Shown: positions 22,062 through 33,647 of the stretch, in pieces | How positions within the stretch are numbered: position 1 is the first letter of the stretch | How the letters are laid out: the number at the start of each line of letters is the position of its first letter | From: Takakia lepidozioides | Lineage: Eukaryota > Streptophyta > Takakiopsida > Takakiales > Takakiaceae | Length of the DNA: 60,000 nt | Assembly (NCBI GenBank): GCA_030704615.1 | Contig: CM060733.1 | Location: 70,248,001-70,308,000, forward strand | Direction: 5' to 3' | Made by a program: the position numbers and the translations under genes | Notes under the pieces: model-generated | What the model was told of the DNA's origin: nothing | Seen by the model: the letters and a program-made list of their open reading frames with translations, nothing else | The model's database searches: none

Positions 22062-23212
22062 ACCGCTGCTTGGCTAAATTCTCAAAACTGCAAATAGGGG
22101 GATGCATTGGTAGCAGATTACCTGAAGAGGACTCGCATTGCCGCTTTGTCAGCACCCTCTTGCTCTTCGATGTATACGCTACGTCTTGCCTTTGCAATTT
22201 CTCTGAAAAAGAGGTTTGCGAAGCGCCCTCGCCAGGACTGCACGTAGTTCTCCATTGTCTCTGGTTTCGTCCAGTCGATCTGTAACTTGAAAGTGGTGGT
22301 GTTGCAATCCAATTGCTCCTGGGAGTGGGTCAGTACTTGCAGCATTGCAGGTCTCCAAAACATTCATGAATTTGAAGAGGAGGAAATTATACCTGAAGCC
22401 ACCAAGTCATCACATTGAGCCAGTCGTTCATTTTGTTGTCTATTGGCTCGATGGGAAAGTGGTACAATAGCTTCGTGTTTGTATGGCCGTTCCAGATTTG
22501 CAGCCACCTTGTCTGCATGGCCTAACATCGGTCAGACAAAAGAACCTCATCATGAGAATCACGAGAAGACACAAAACAAGAACAAACACATGCTAACCTT
22601 CTCCGCCGGCTCAACACCGGACACTGCGATGTGATGAAGTTTCTCCATGGACATTTCCGGTTTCATGGGTCTGGAGTAATGCAGTCCTATCTCCGCCAGG
22701 AACTCGGTACCAAGACCAGGGTCAGCAATTGCAACTTGCTTCATAAGTTTGGACTTGTACTTGGTCCGTGATTGCCTCCCTGCCTGCACAATGTGACTCT
22801 CTATTGACACGTCCGCCTTGTTGGGGGCATCACTCTCAAAGAACTGCCTTTTGGCATAGGCCAAGTCATCCCTGATGTTTGTCTGCATTCCCATACCTAG
22901 CGGATACAGTCAGGCCACTGATCCCTGCAACAAATAGCATTAAATCGGGAAATTTGAGATGAACCTCACCGAATAGAGGATCTCCACCATGGCGTCCAGT
23001 GTTGGTCGGTACCAGGTGCGATCCGCTTTTGCAAGGGACTTCCTGTCCAGCTCGGGATCGAGGGATTTTTGGAAGTCCGTCAGCGGTGTTGTGCCCACTT
23101 CTTGTACTCTGTAGAGTGTATGTGTCAAGTGAGTTTCCACGAAGGCCCTCTCTGTTACCCTGCCATGGAGGAAAAAAAATTGAACAACATGAAAATATGA
23201 TACAAAAATAAC

Positions 23213-23297
23213 CATATTTCGGCACAACAATCCAATTTCCAGTTCATAGAGTGGATGACAGTCAAGAACATTGCCTATTTTGGCGCCGCAATAGGCA
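23213..23297. repeat. Two intronic palindromes, copy 2 (intron 23,160-23,325)
   Basis: A degenerate copy (ATATTTCGGCACAACAATCC) near 23,214 and CCTATTTTGG / CGCCGCAATAGG near 23,276-23,297. They are in the intron equivalent to 9,644-9,755 of copy 1. Confidence 0.75.
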
Positions 23298-23760
23298 CTA
23301 CACAAGGATGTAGTACTATACTTACAGATTTATATCCGCCATGGCACCCTTCAGCAATCCTCTGTCCCTCACGTCCACCTTCACGACAATGCAGTCCACC
23401 ATGTAATGCCAATTGATATCTTGCGGATGCATTTCAGCAATGTACTATGTCCAGGCAAGCATCTTGTGGTTTCCGTCTCAGACGAAGAACATCTTCCCTG
23501 CCATGTATGCGAATGTGGGATTAGTCTTCAGAGAGGCTTCAAACTCGGCATTTATAGTGTGCCAGTGGGGGCTCCAATTCTGAAGCTCCTCTGCAGTGGG
23601 GCCCCTTGTGACACCCCTGGTCATTCTCAATGGAAATGTAGAATGTTGCCGACCCCCGTCTGTACCCCTCTCTGAAGTTGTGCTTCAGTCGGTCGATGTC
23701 CCCTGGTTGTGCTTCCCTTACAACTGGAAGGCTGTTCTTTGCATGCTTTAGCATGGAACT

Positions 23761-24600
23761 CTTGAAGGATGAGGATGGTAAGCTGCAATGGGATCCTACC
23801 TATAGTTTTGGCTTTGTCATGACATCAGGCCTATGACCTGCAATCTGGTTTTTTATATGCAAAAGAGGCTGGATCTCGGCTGTTCAAGCTGCTTGTATGT
23901 ACAAGTCTTGAACCTGCAATTTGACAGGCTGAGTTCACATTCCCTTGACACCTTGTATGATCACATGTCTCGGGGTGAATACAAATGATATGGAATTTAT
24001 TTCATCATGCCCAAGGAGGACTGCTTGGTGACATATTGTGATTCTGACAAATTGCAGGCTGGTCCTTATGCCTTGGCTGATGCATGACCTGCCATAATTA
24101 ATGGCTGAAAAAAGTAAGATGCTGCAACTTGTGGGTCATATCCAAGATGTATGTGTGAAAATGTGTCTTGAAATGGTAATAGGGCAAGCTGGACCATGGT
24201 ACCTTGCCCTTTGCATGACCTCAGCATTTTTATGCTCCTTCAATACATGACCTACTTGGTAAGATATGTGTGCAGGCTGAACCAAGAGGCCTTGCAACCT
24301 GCACAGGGCAGCAATATCTTATCTTGTCCCACACATGAACACATGATTCATTGGCCAAGATGGCCGGATCTCGGGTGTTCAAGATGCTTGCATCCCCTAC
24401 ATGAACAAACCCCGCCCTCCCACCCTGTTTTATCATGACTGATTGGGTGATGTCAATTCATGGGAAGCTATGACAAGAATGGAAATGTTAGATGGTGCCC
24501 TGTTTTGGGTTGTTTATGTCTTTAATTGACAATGACCCTAGTGGGTCTTGTCCATGTCTTGACATGACATGAATATCTTCCCTCTCTTCTGTGCTGCTCT
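23761..24600. other. Degenerate repeat-derived DNA
   Basis: No gene. The sequence has many short phrases repeated from 19.6-20.2 kb (for example GACAATGACC, GTCCATGTCTTGACATGAC) and reads like decayed retroelement sequence. Confidence 0.4.
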
Positions 24601-24604
24601 CTTT

Positions 24605-25166
24605 TAAGCTCCCAACGAGATAAATTCAAGGTCAAATGGTGGGTTTAGCTGCAACATATGTCCAACACCAGATATCCTAAGTTAATCGACTCTATATCTT
24701 GGAAACAGGACCGCCCACCGACCTGTCAAACAGGCTAAGTCCTGGTAGAAGACAGTAGAAGAGATTCTCAAGGACCTGGACCTGGAACCGCAAGTCTTCA
24801 CCCTGCTGGATAAATCTGACTTAGAGGCTGTAGTGTCCAACCATGTCTGTGGGCAACCTGAAGACATTATTCATTTTCTGATACACTTTCCGGGGTTCTC
24901 TCACCAAAGAGACGCTCTCTTCAAATCTATCAAGGGAATTGTGCATGTACCTCTGTTTATTAACTTTGAAAAAATCGAGGCTGAGCCAAAAGTTAGCCCC
25001 TTCTGAGGCCTAGTTTTTGGGCAACTCACACACAGCAAATTGATGCTTATGTGAAGGGATTTGTAGAGGATATCTGGAAAACCCGGATTAATTCTATATG
25101 TGAAGGTAAGTTTTACTACCAACGTCAGCCCCTGACAGAGGTAGGATCTGTCCCTTTTGTTTCCCC
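24605..25166 (+). mobile_element. LINE 3' fragment with internal deletion
   Basis: Closely matches 55,267-56,030 in the same orientation, including the segment for WWGQLQHMSNTRYPKLIDS and the region for the Cys-rich GQPED-IHFLIH motif. About 210 bp corresponding to 55,503-55,716 are missing, with the join at a short TGTGGG-like overlap. Stops and shifts abound. The end coincides with the start of the hairpin element at 25,171. Confidence 0.75.
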
Positions 25167-25170
25167 AAGA

Positions 25171-25293
25171 GAGGGGGCAACAAAGGAAAAAAAAAAAATG
25201 AGGGGGGGGGGGGGGGAGTGACTGAGCAGTAGCAGCTGCTCAGTCACTCCCCCCCCCCCTACATTCTTTTCTTTTCTTTGTTGCCCCCTGATG
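25171..25293. mobile_element. Foldback MITE-like hairpin
   Basis: A near-perfect inverted repeat. The outer parts are GAGGGGGCAACAAAGG and CTTTGTTGCCCCCTG. The inner parts are runs of G and C followed by GAGTGACTGAGCAG and CTGCTCAGTCACTC around a six-base loop TAGCAG. Total about 120 bp with arms of about 55-60. It has no coding capacity. It sits at the 3' end of the LINE fragment. Confidence 0.75.
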
Positions 25294-25566
25294 TCTCCCT
25301 CTCTCTCCCTCTGGAAACTGGGTTTATGGAATTGTCGTCCCGACTTCCATCTTTGAGAAAATTGAAAAAATTGAAAAATTGGGTTGCAGGGAATTTTGGA
25401 TGTTTTTTCATCCAAAATACAAATCTTTCCCTAGTGAAACATTTCTTCACTAAATACCTATGAGGTGCAAAACTCCCGTCAGTCAATCCAACCTGGATGA
25501 AAAAAGGACTTCATCTGACAGGACCTAAATATGGGGCAAGACATGTATAAACCCCCGATGTTTTTC

Positions 25567-25648
25567 ATCTAAAAAAACAAATGACCATCAAAATTGGAAG
25601 CTGGGGATGAGGCTTATAAAAGTTGAGATGGTCATTTGTTTTTTTAAG
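25567..25648. repeat. Inverted repeat around a short loop
   Basis: AAAAAAACAAATGACCATC near 25,569 is matched by GATGGTCATTTGTTTTTTT near 25,628, about 40 bases apart. Nearby TTTTCATCTA/GGATGAAAA words recall the CATCC...GGATG words of 18.5-18.8 kb. Confidence 0.65.
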
Positions 25649-25768
25649 GATTTCTGCACACATATGTGGATCTGTTCCAGGTGGAGAATATTAACATATT
25701 GGATAAAGTAGACATGGAGAAGCACCGCATTACGAGGCAGGAGACACTACAAAAAGAGCTTCAAAGGG

Positions 25769-26302
25769 CATACCATGTAACAGGTCCCAGTATAATCGAA
25801 GACGAAATCCCATTCATTCAATGGGCGATTGAATGGTTTCCCATCCAAATGATTTTCGTTTGCTTTCAATCTTTGCCACTATGTTCAACATACCATGTAT
25901 CAGGTCCCGGACTAATATGAGATCAATCGAAATTCATTCGATGGCTCAACAGATGGTTGGCCATCGAAATGATTTTGGTTCGCTTTGAGACTTGGCCACT
26001 ATGTTCAATGTGCCATGTAAGAGGCCCCAGAGTAACATGAGATCAATCGAAATTCGTTCAATGGGCCAACGGATGGTTGCCCATCCAAATGATTTTCGTT
26101 CGCTTTGAAACTCGGCCAGTGTGTTCAATGTACCCTTTGATACGTCCTAGTGTAATACGAGATCAATCGAAAATCGTTCAATTGTCCAACGAGGCGTTCA
26201 CTTGTCATCTGGTTTTTGTTCAATGCGAAAAAGAAATCCTGCAATGCGTGCACGGCTATTGCACCCATTGAACGGATGTGGTTGAAGCCCCTCTTTTGCC
26301 CG
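25769..26302 (+). repeat. 120-bp tandem repeat, four diverged units
   Basis: Units start with CATACCATGT or its variants at 25,769, 25,889, 26,009 and 26,129: a period of exactly 120 bp. Each contains GAGATCAATCGAAATTCRTT, then CAACGGATGGTTGCCCATCC, AAATGATTTTCGTTCGCTTT and TTGGCCA. The last unit diverges into a tail ending GGTTGAAGCCCCTCTTTTGCC. The last three units and tail recur at 42,652-43,052. Further partial units lie near 26,770-26,860. Confidence 0.85.
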
Positions 26303-26890
26303 CATGTGCTTGAACATGTGTGCGACACATGTGCAGGACACGACAGACGAATAAATCATTTGCCTCCCCATTGTCGCGCTCCCCCCTCAAGCCATTCCAC
26401 AATTTAATCGAGTTTAAATTTATTTTAAGCCAATAAATAGGTTTGCACTGCCTTTCAGTGGGGGTTTCTGGCACGTATCAATTTTGTTCTGCGGCTTCCA
26501 GCATCCCACGGCTACTCCCCCGCCAAAATTTGGACCAATAAAAAATGCCCCCAAAAAAAAGTGTTCTCTTCGCTCACTATTGCTATGAAGAGTGCATGAA
26601 GTAGAACACAAATCAAGTTTGGAGTGCAAAACAGGGAAGAAACTGTGGTTTTGGGTCCAAATGAATTTTGATCGCTCCCAAATTTGGCACGCACGCTGCT
26701 GCATATGGCTACATTACACGCCCCATTCAAAAACGGAATGTGAAAATAATCGTAAGCACGCGAAACACAGTCCAACAGGTCCCAAAGCAATAACAGCTCC
26801 AACGGAATACATTCAACGGGTGAACGGATGGTTTCCCATCCAAATCATTTTTGTTAGCTTCCAGAGAGAGAGAGAAGACTCCGGCCGAAG
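26303..26890. other. Non-coding stretch between the 120-bp repeat and the LINE
   Basis: No gene. It ends in a partial 120-bp unit and a short GA repeat (AGAGAGAGAG) near 26,865, just before the G/T-rich block of the LINE begins. Confidence 0.4.
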
Positions 26891-27463
26891 CCGACGTAAC
26901 TAAGAGCCTCTTCGCCTTGCGGCTACTGCCCTTTTTCGAGGGTGGGTCCTATAAAAGCAAGGTGTCATGTGGGACACCAAGTGAGCGTAGAAAGTAGCCT
27001 GTGGTACCCCTAGGTACCCTGGGGAACCGAGGGTGCAATTGAGGTGCTGGATTCCAACGCGTTTGTTGGTGATAATAGCTGTAAGCGAACGGAGAGCTGT
27101 AAGCGAACGGAGTGCTGTGAGGTGAATTGCTTTGAAGCATTTGTGAATGGGAAGAGTGGGAATTTTGAAGTTATCATGTATGTCGGTGATATTGGCATTA
27201 TGAATGCTGCCTCGAGTACCGGCGGTGATGACGGTTAATGGCCCAGTTTTCCAGCCATATCGTCTGATTGCAAGGATAAGCGGGGCATATTTTTGACGTT
27301 TTCCCAAAATCGAGTCCGTGGGGTAGCGATCGTGGCAAAATGTGAATTCAATAAAATGAATGGTGAATTGTGGGGATGGTGAGGTGGGGGGTAGGGTGTT
27401 AATGGGTAGGCCTTGTACAAGGAGTATGTCCGGGCAAAGCCTAGCAGGGCATGAGCATGGTGA

Positions 27464-30053
27464 TCAGGTACATATGCACGGTAGCAGCCAGGGTGGCACA
27501 GTATGGTCGGGTGGCTGACCTTGGTAGGTGCCAGCGTTTATGAGCGAGAACCATCTGGTTTCAGCACGGTTTAGAAAGAGCTTATGGAGATGCCAAACTG
27601 CCTGATTGTGTCGCGTGATGTGAAGGCCATGTATGGTCAGGTGTGTATTTTGGCTGAGAAGATGTGGCCAGGTGTCACGAGCTTGGTGAGTGGTTGAGCA
27701 TAATGGACAGTATGGAGATGGGAACATATGCGGCCAAAAGATGTGTTTGCGCTGGTGACCCATGTATTGGGCGTATCTGAATTTGAGTGTTTGTCGGATT
27801 TGTGCATCAGTGGTAGCATTGGTTAGCCAGAAATAATTTGAGAGTTTATGGTGCAATACATTTGATTGAGTCCATTTTTGGATGTGGAGTTTGGTGTGAC
27901 TGATGGAGGCTGTAGCTTGCTTGTGTGCTTCTCTGGTCAGAGTGGTCAGAAGGTTTCGGATTGGTCTGGGTGCAGGGGGGTCCGGGACGGGGTGGATGAA
28001 CCAGAAGGGGTGGGTATGGGTGATGTGAATAGGGTCGGCTGTGGGTTCGATTGTGGGTTGAGAGGCGCCGAGTTGAGTGAGTAGGTCTGCTTCCTCATTA
28101 CCATGAATGCCAGTGTGCGAGCCGACTTTGAGGAAATGGACTGGGTGGTTTTTGGAAGTGGCTCTTTGGACAATGGCGGTAATGAGGTTGCGGTTGGGGT
28201 GATGATGATGGGAAGAAGGGCGGGAGATGTGGTTTTGAATAAGAAATAGAGAGGTGAGGCTATCAGTGAAGATGTAGTATGAGGGGGGGAAAGCGTCAAT
28301 TAGAGATAGAGCGTCGTGGATGGCCATGAGCTCGGCCCTTAGAATGGTGGCAGGGCCGGGGAGCCGGAGGGCAACACCCCGACCGCTGCCGGCGTGATAA
28401 ATACCATAGCCTGCATTAGGTTTGGTAAGGGATCCATCAGTGTAGTATGAGTTTGTCGGGGGATATTTGAGGATGGTGTTTTGGTAATATATTGCGGGGA
28501 GTGGGGGAGGGGGGGTTGCTGGGCGCGGCTGTGCTATACCCCAGGCTTTGTTTGTTTTGATCCGGGTAAATGTGGTGGTTGTGTGGGTGTGGGGGGGTGT
28601 AGCTGGATAATGGATGGTGGCCTTCATGTTATGAGTTATGGTCAGCAACTGGTCTAGCTGGTGGAAAAAATGTGGCGGTATGTTTGTATGAAGGGGGTTT
28701 TGGACATGTAGAATCAGAGTTAGGGTAGGTTCATCCCTTTTGAGGTACTTGGGAAGAGGGGGCGTATGAGCGTACTTAAGCTGATTTGGGTCAATTGTGG
28801 CGAATAGATTGACCCCTTCTGGGAGTCGTAGAAGAGGGTGGAGGGTGCTAGGTGTATTTTGCTGTGTGAGGATGAGGATTGTGGAGGCAAGAGGAGAGGA
28901 GTGTGCTGCAAATCTTGCCCATTGGAGAGCTTCATGAGCGAGAGGGCCTGAGGGGGAATGGGCAAAGCCCCTACCCTCCCAGATATGTTGGGTAGCGTTA
29001 CCGGTAGCTCCAAAGAGATAATCCCTGTGGTGTGGGCTGGAAAATGTGTGCAGGTCCATAGGACATGTCAGTGGATTGGAGTAATATGAGTGAGTAAGCT
29101 GGAATATATGGGTAAGCAAGGCGGTAATATCTGGGGGTATGGCATGGTGTGTGCATGCCATTTCTAGTCGGGTGAGGGATCGTGGCTTCTTGGGGGGGGT
29201 GTCTTTGAGGTAGCGGTCTACGAGCCAATATAATTCGGTTGCGAAATCTTGTTTTGGGGGTTGTAAAGATTGTGGGTATGAGTTTGCAGCAGAGTACTTC
29301 TCCCACAACCATGTTAATCGGGTATTAGGAATGAGTCCAATGAAGCGGCCGTGTTGAGCGTAAATATGGGAAAGGCGGGGGCCCATGTGAATTAGAGGTT
29401 GGTCATGCTTGACATCTTTGTCGGGGTTACACTCAGTTATGCAGATGTGCACGTTAGGGGCAGAGATCGGCTGATGAACGTATCGATTATCGGTAAGTTG
29501 GGCGGGGGTAATGTGTTGTTGGTGAGTGTGTGCTAAATAGTCCGTGTTGGTATGTTTATGGAAGGAGGTGAGAAGGGCAAGATTATGCTCGGGGTCACAA
29601 TCGTCATGTGGGCCAAATAGGTCATCTTCTATCTGCCATGTGTTGTATTCTGAGGAGTAACCAGCCCATTTACAGTGGTAGTAGGTATCAATACAGGTGG
29701 CACCGAAGGCATCGAGTGATGTTTGGGTTTTGATTCCTAGTATGGCTTCAATGATGTATGCATTACTATTGTCATCGTTGTGTGGAGAAGATGGGGGGGC
29801 GCTGTGGTGAGTGGTTGGGAGTGGGTGGGGGGGCCTTACATATTACGTGAGAGGTTGACTGGCACATTCGGGTTGTGGTCAGGTTCGGTATGGTGTGTGT
29901 TAGGTATATGAGAGGGGGGGCCGGGTTCGGTGGCTGTGGGGGTATTGGTGGCATATGCCGTTCTAAGTGTTTGGTAGATGGAGGCAGTAGGGGAGGATCG
30001 GTACCGGGGGAGCAGGTCTTGAACCGTATGGGGATAGTATAGACATGGAACAT
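27464..30053 (-). pseudogene. LINE ORF2, C-terminal part: Cys-rich region and RNase H
   Basis: The 662-codon frame 29,452-27,464 carries an RNase H domain: YYTDGSLTKPNAGYG (first Asp), LRAELMAIHDAL (Glu), YIFTDSLTSL (second Asp) and HTGIHGNEEADLLT (His and final Asp). So all four catalytic acidic positions and the His are present. A terminal zinc-binding block, YCPLCSTTHQARDTW then HIHGLHITRHNQAV-like sequence, follows near 27,700. Such RNase H and CPLC ends are known in plant and algal LINEs. In LINE target-primed reverse transcription the RNase H removes the RNA strand. The upstream part (30,053-29,452) is interrupted. Otherwise the frame is long and intact, suggesting fairly recent activity. 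Confidence 0.8.
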
Positions 30054-30114
30054 CGCAGTGGAGGGTGCAGGATGCTGAGGGATGGCAGAAGAGGGTTCGG
30101 AGATGGTGCAGGTA

Positions 30115-33100
30115 TCAAGTGGTTTTGGTTGTAGCTCGGGAGAATTTAAGAGTGAATTCGCTTGGTTTTAAAAGTCGATGGCCAGAGGCGGTGGTAAGTT
30201 GGGTGAGGGTGGTAATTTGACGTTCTTTGAAATAGTTGAGGATGGGGGTTTTTAGTTTCGGATGAGAGATGTCGAATTGCGATAAGAAAGGGCTTGTGAG
30301 CCATGCGCGTTCTAGGGGTGACGAGGTGTTAGGGTAATCTGGCAGGTTGGTTTGTATGCTAATTTTCATTTGGCGTAGGATGAGTAGTGTGCGGGCAGTA
30401 GGGGAGTGTAGGCAGGCTCGTGGGTGCAGTGATGGTAGTGAGTAAAGGCCATTGTGTCTTAATGCGAGGTGTTTGAGGAGGCCCTGATAGATGATACCAA
30501 GATGTCCAGGGTCATTGAGTGCTTCTTTTAAATGTGTGCCTAATGTGCGAGCATATGATATGATTAAGGGGTTAGAACCGATTCCGTAGCTGTCAGTTGG
30601 GAGTTGTGTGAGGGCATTAGGGTAACTAGTTGGTAAGCCACATACGCGCTTTGTGAGTTGAATAATGCTTTTATCAAGCTTTTTGATGTCTGGTAATGAG
30701 AAGGGTGCGGCGTGAAATGAGTATTGAATTTGTGTTTGTAGTACGGATTGAATGATAGATAGTTTCGGATGGATGGCAATTGGGGATTTGAGCAGGGCAA
30801 GACTTTTGGTAGCTAGTTTGGATGATGTAGAGTCTTTTTGGATGTGCCAAGTGAGGGAGGGTACTAATTGGATACCCAGGTAGGTGTATGGCTCATCTGG
30901 TCCCAGGAAGGGGAAGGGTGTGTTTTGGTAGTGTACATATAGTTTGCAATGTGAGGCTATGGCTGCTTTAGTGAGCCGACTGTGATGTGTGGCAGCAGTG
31001 ATGGCGCATTTGTGTAAGCTAAGTTCCATGCCTGACCATAGATTGAATTGACATAGTTTGTTAACTTGTCGGTTTAGGTGTTGTGGTTTGTGTGCCAGGA
31101 TGGCGAGATCGTCTGCATATGCTGCAGCTGAGATGTCACTTGAGGAGGTTTTGTATTGATACCCAAGTTTTCCACGGGCGAACCAGCGGAGTAGGGGTTA
31201 TAGGAAGATAATAAATAGGTAAGGACTTAAGGTGTCTCCTTGGATGGTGCCTCGAAGGATGGAGACAGGCGGGGTGGAGCCATAGTAGGCACCAAGTATT
31301 CAGTGGCACTGTTTGTGTAGATGTTTCCTATAAGTTGGACGGCATCAGTGGGGTACCCAAGATCAAGCATGATAGCGAGTAGCCTAGCATGATCTAAGGA
31401 GCCGAAGGCATTTTTAAAGTCAATATATAAGAGATATATGTCTTGCTTTGTAAGTTTAGCGTCTTTGAGGGCGGATAGTACATATTGTATTTGTCTTGTT
31501 GTACTACGCGTAGCTCGGAATCCTTCTTGGGGGTCACTTAGAATTTGGTGTTGTTCGCCATAGCTTGAGAACATTGTGGTGAGCGTGCTGGTGAATAGCT
31601 TATATATGGTGTTGGCCAGTGCTATGGGCCTGTAGTTACTAAGAACTGTAGGGTCACCTTTTTTAAAGAGTAAAATGGTGCGGCTTTGCTTCCAAGAGTG
31701 TGGAATTCGTTTCAGTTTGTAACATAGTTGAAATTTTTTAAAGAAGAGGTGATGAAGTTGAGGGTCCAGTGCTTGAAGTATGGCATTTGGGATAAGATCA
31801 GGGCCCGGGGCTTTAGATTTAGATAGTTTTTTGAGACATGATTCGTAGAGATCTATTGTGAATAAGTCTAGAACGCGGTCCATTGGGGATCCTTTGTTGT
31901 CAATCGAGAAGCCAGCTATATCATGCCATGGGTAGTGTTTAGCTTTACACATACAGTTGGCAATGTGAAGATTAGGGTGGAGACAGTTTGTAACTGTGGG
32001 AGTGTATGTCGAGGATGCTTGTAGCCATATTTCGTGGTTGATGTCCGTTGGATTGGTTAGAAGGTGGCCATGCCTATGTTTGAGACAATCGATTGGTGGG
32101 TTGAGGGCAGGGTTAAAGATGGCTTTGTGAGCTTTTTTGGGGTGGTCGCGCAGCAGTTGGTTAAAAGATGAGACAAATTTTTTGTGATTGGCGGTGGCTT
32201 TTTGTTTGGTAATACTGTAAGCGGCTTTTTTGGCATCTCTTCCACCTTTGGAGAGAGCAGCTATCCAGTTAGGAATATCTTGGGGATTGGCAGGTGGAGG
32301 CATAAGTGCTTGGCATGTTATTAAAGTATTTAGGCAAGTGATACGTGGATCCGATGTCCAGTTATTCCTCGGGTGTATGGGGGTAGTGGTAGGTATAATA
32401 GTAAGGGCGCGTCTGATCGTGTGGTATGTGTTAAGATGTGTTGTCCATGTACGTTTTTGAGTACGGGAAAGGTAGCCACCATTTTGCTTTGAGCGTGGAG
32501 TTTGTGGGATTTCAGGAGGGGCAGAGCAGGTGGCAATGACACATTTGGTCATTTCTTTTATTGAAGTTGTGAGTATGATCTCGGCTTCGATCCAGGCTTT
32601 GTCAGGGGATTGCGCGAGGTTTGCTTCGGAGAGTGTGTCGGAGAGTTTTAGCAAAAGGTGTGAAGATGTTGGTTGGAAGTGCTTTAGAAAGGTGACTATG
32701 TTATTGTGGGGGAATGGGGATAAATTTCTAGATTGCAGCGGTGGAACATGTGTGGGTGGAATGGGTCTAAAGGGGATGAGGGATGGTGGGATGGTTACTG
32801 AAACGGGGTAATGGTCTGAGTTGCATAGACTATTAATGTGCACATGACTGTTGAGGTATGTTGGGAGGTCGTTATGTGTCTTGAGGTAGAAGCCATCAAG
32901 AAGGCTTAAGGATGAGTAGTTGAGTCCACCTTGTCTAGAATAATGGTGGTCGGCGGGTATATAACGAAGGTGATGTGATTGAGTAAATTTGGCCCATTCC
33001 TGGTCTGCGGGGGATGGAGTTTTGCGTATACCGTTGTATGTGTGACCCATCAGGGCAATGTCCCTGTTGAAATCACCTGCTAGAATGTAGTGTTGGGAGT

Positions 33101-33647
33101 CGGTGGAGGTTTGGGTAAGTGTGTTGGAGATGGTAAATAGGATATCAGGGATCAGGGGGAGGTCTTCGGCGTGTGTGGGCATGTACAAGTGTATAAGGAT
33201 AATGGGGAGGAGCGCGGGGAGGTGGAGTTTGATGATTTGAAGGTATGATCGGAGGGGGAGAGCGACAGGTATTTTGACCGTGGTGCTAGGGGAGTGATGT
33301 GTGCGGAGAATACCAAAAGCCACACCGCCCCGGGTAGGATGGTATGGTACAGAGCGTCTAGTTAGGCACTGTGCTGCTGTGAATGAGCTACCATACAACA
33401 TATAATAGGCTGGAAAGAGCTTGTTGATATAAGAACTATTGGGGTTGTGTGTGTTGAGTTTAGTTTCTTGTAATAGGATGATGTGTGGGGATGTAGAGTC
33501 TGTGAGGTGGATTAGGCTTTGAATGCTGGTGGCAAGTGATCCTACATTCCAAGTGGTGATGTTGAGTGAAATGTGTTTGTTGGGAGGGGGAGGTTTATGG
33601 GGATCTAGGGGGTTCTGGAGGCAGGCTACTGAGGGGGTTGTGTGCAT
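30115..33647 (-). pseudogene. LINE ORF2: AP endonuclease and reverse transcriptase
   Basis: The 806-codon frame 33,647-31,227 opens with an exonuclease-endonuclease-phosphatase fold: ITTWNVGSLA, LLQETKLN, GGVAFGI, LAGDFNRD and SDHYPVSV, the catalytic set that nicks target DNA. Reverse transcriptase follows: KAPGPDLIPNAIL, LFKKGDP and NYRPIALANTIYKLF, DPQEGFRATRSTT, and YIDFKNAFGSLDH (first catalytic Asp). Near 31,290 one base is missing after TEYL. The next frame continues GAYYGSTPPVSI, GDTLSPYLF and AAYADDLA (the catalytic Asp pair), with one TAA between. The 31,029-30,115 frame then gives the thumb and linker, with MELSLHKCAI and an IQYSFHAAPF-like block. One frameshift and one stop break an otherwise complete enzyme. 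Confidence 0.85.

Larger units (their letters stand above)
20625..23760 (-). pseudogene. ParB/Srx-like-methyltransferase, copy 2 (truncated at both ends, stops)
   Basis: Exons homologous to copy 1: about 23,760-23,326; 23,159-22,970; 22,882-22,598; 22,512-22,393; about 22,345-22,122; 21,898-20,761; 20,649-20,625. Blocks such as SLPVV--AQPGDIDRLK, DGNHK-LAW, YRVQEVG, RTKYKSKLMKQVAIADPGLG, MTWWLQ, QEGADKAAMRVLFR, PPFFQAW, VDIPDGQ and ILKKIWTCINTQ align with copy 1 exon by exon. The ParB-like block carries TGA where copy 1 has Trp (FFVWDG) and TAG where it has Lys in WWKYI; a TAA interrupts the methyltransferase part at about 20,980. The 3' end stops inside the CFVKE exon, so the SAM-binding GTG motif is absent. 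The long 21,930-20,980 frame is rich in Lys and Glu and includes TPKKKKQQ, a likely nuclear signal. Clearly a relic. Confidence 0.6.
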
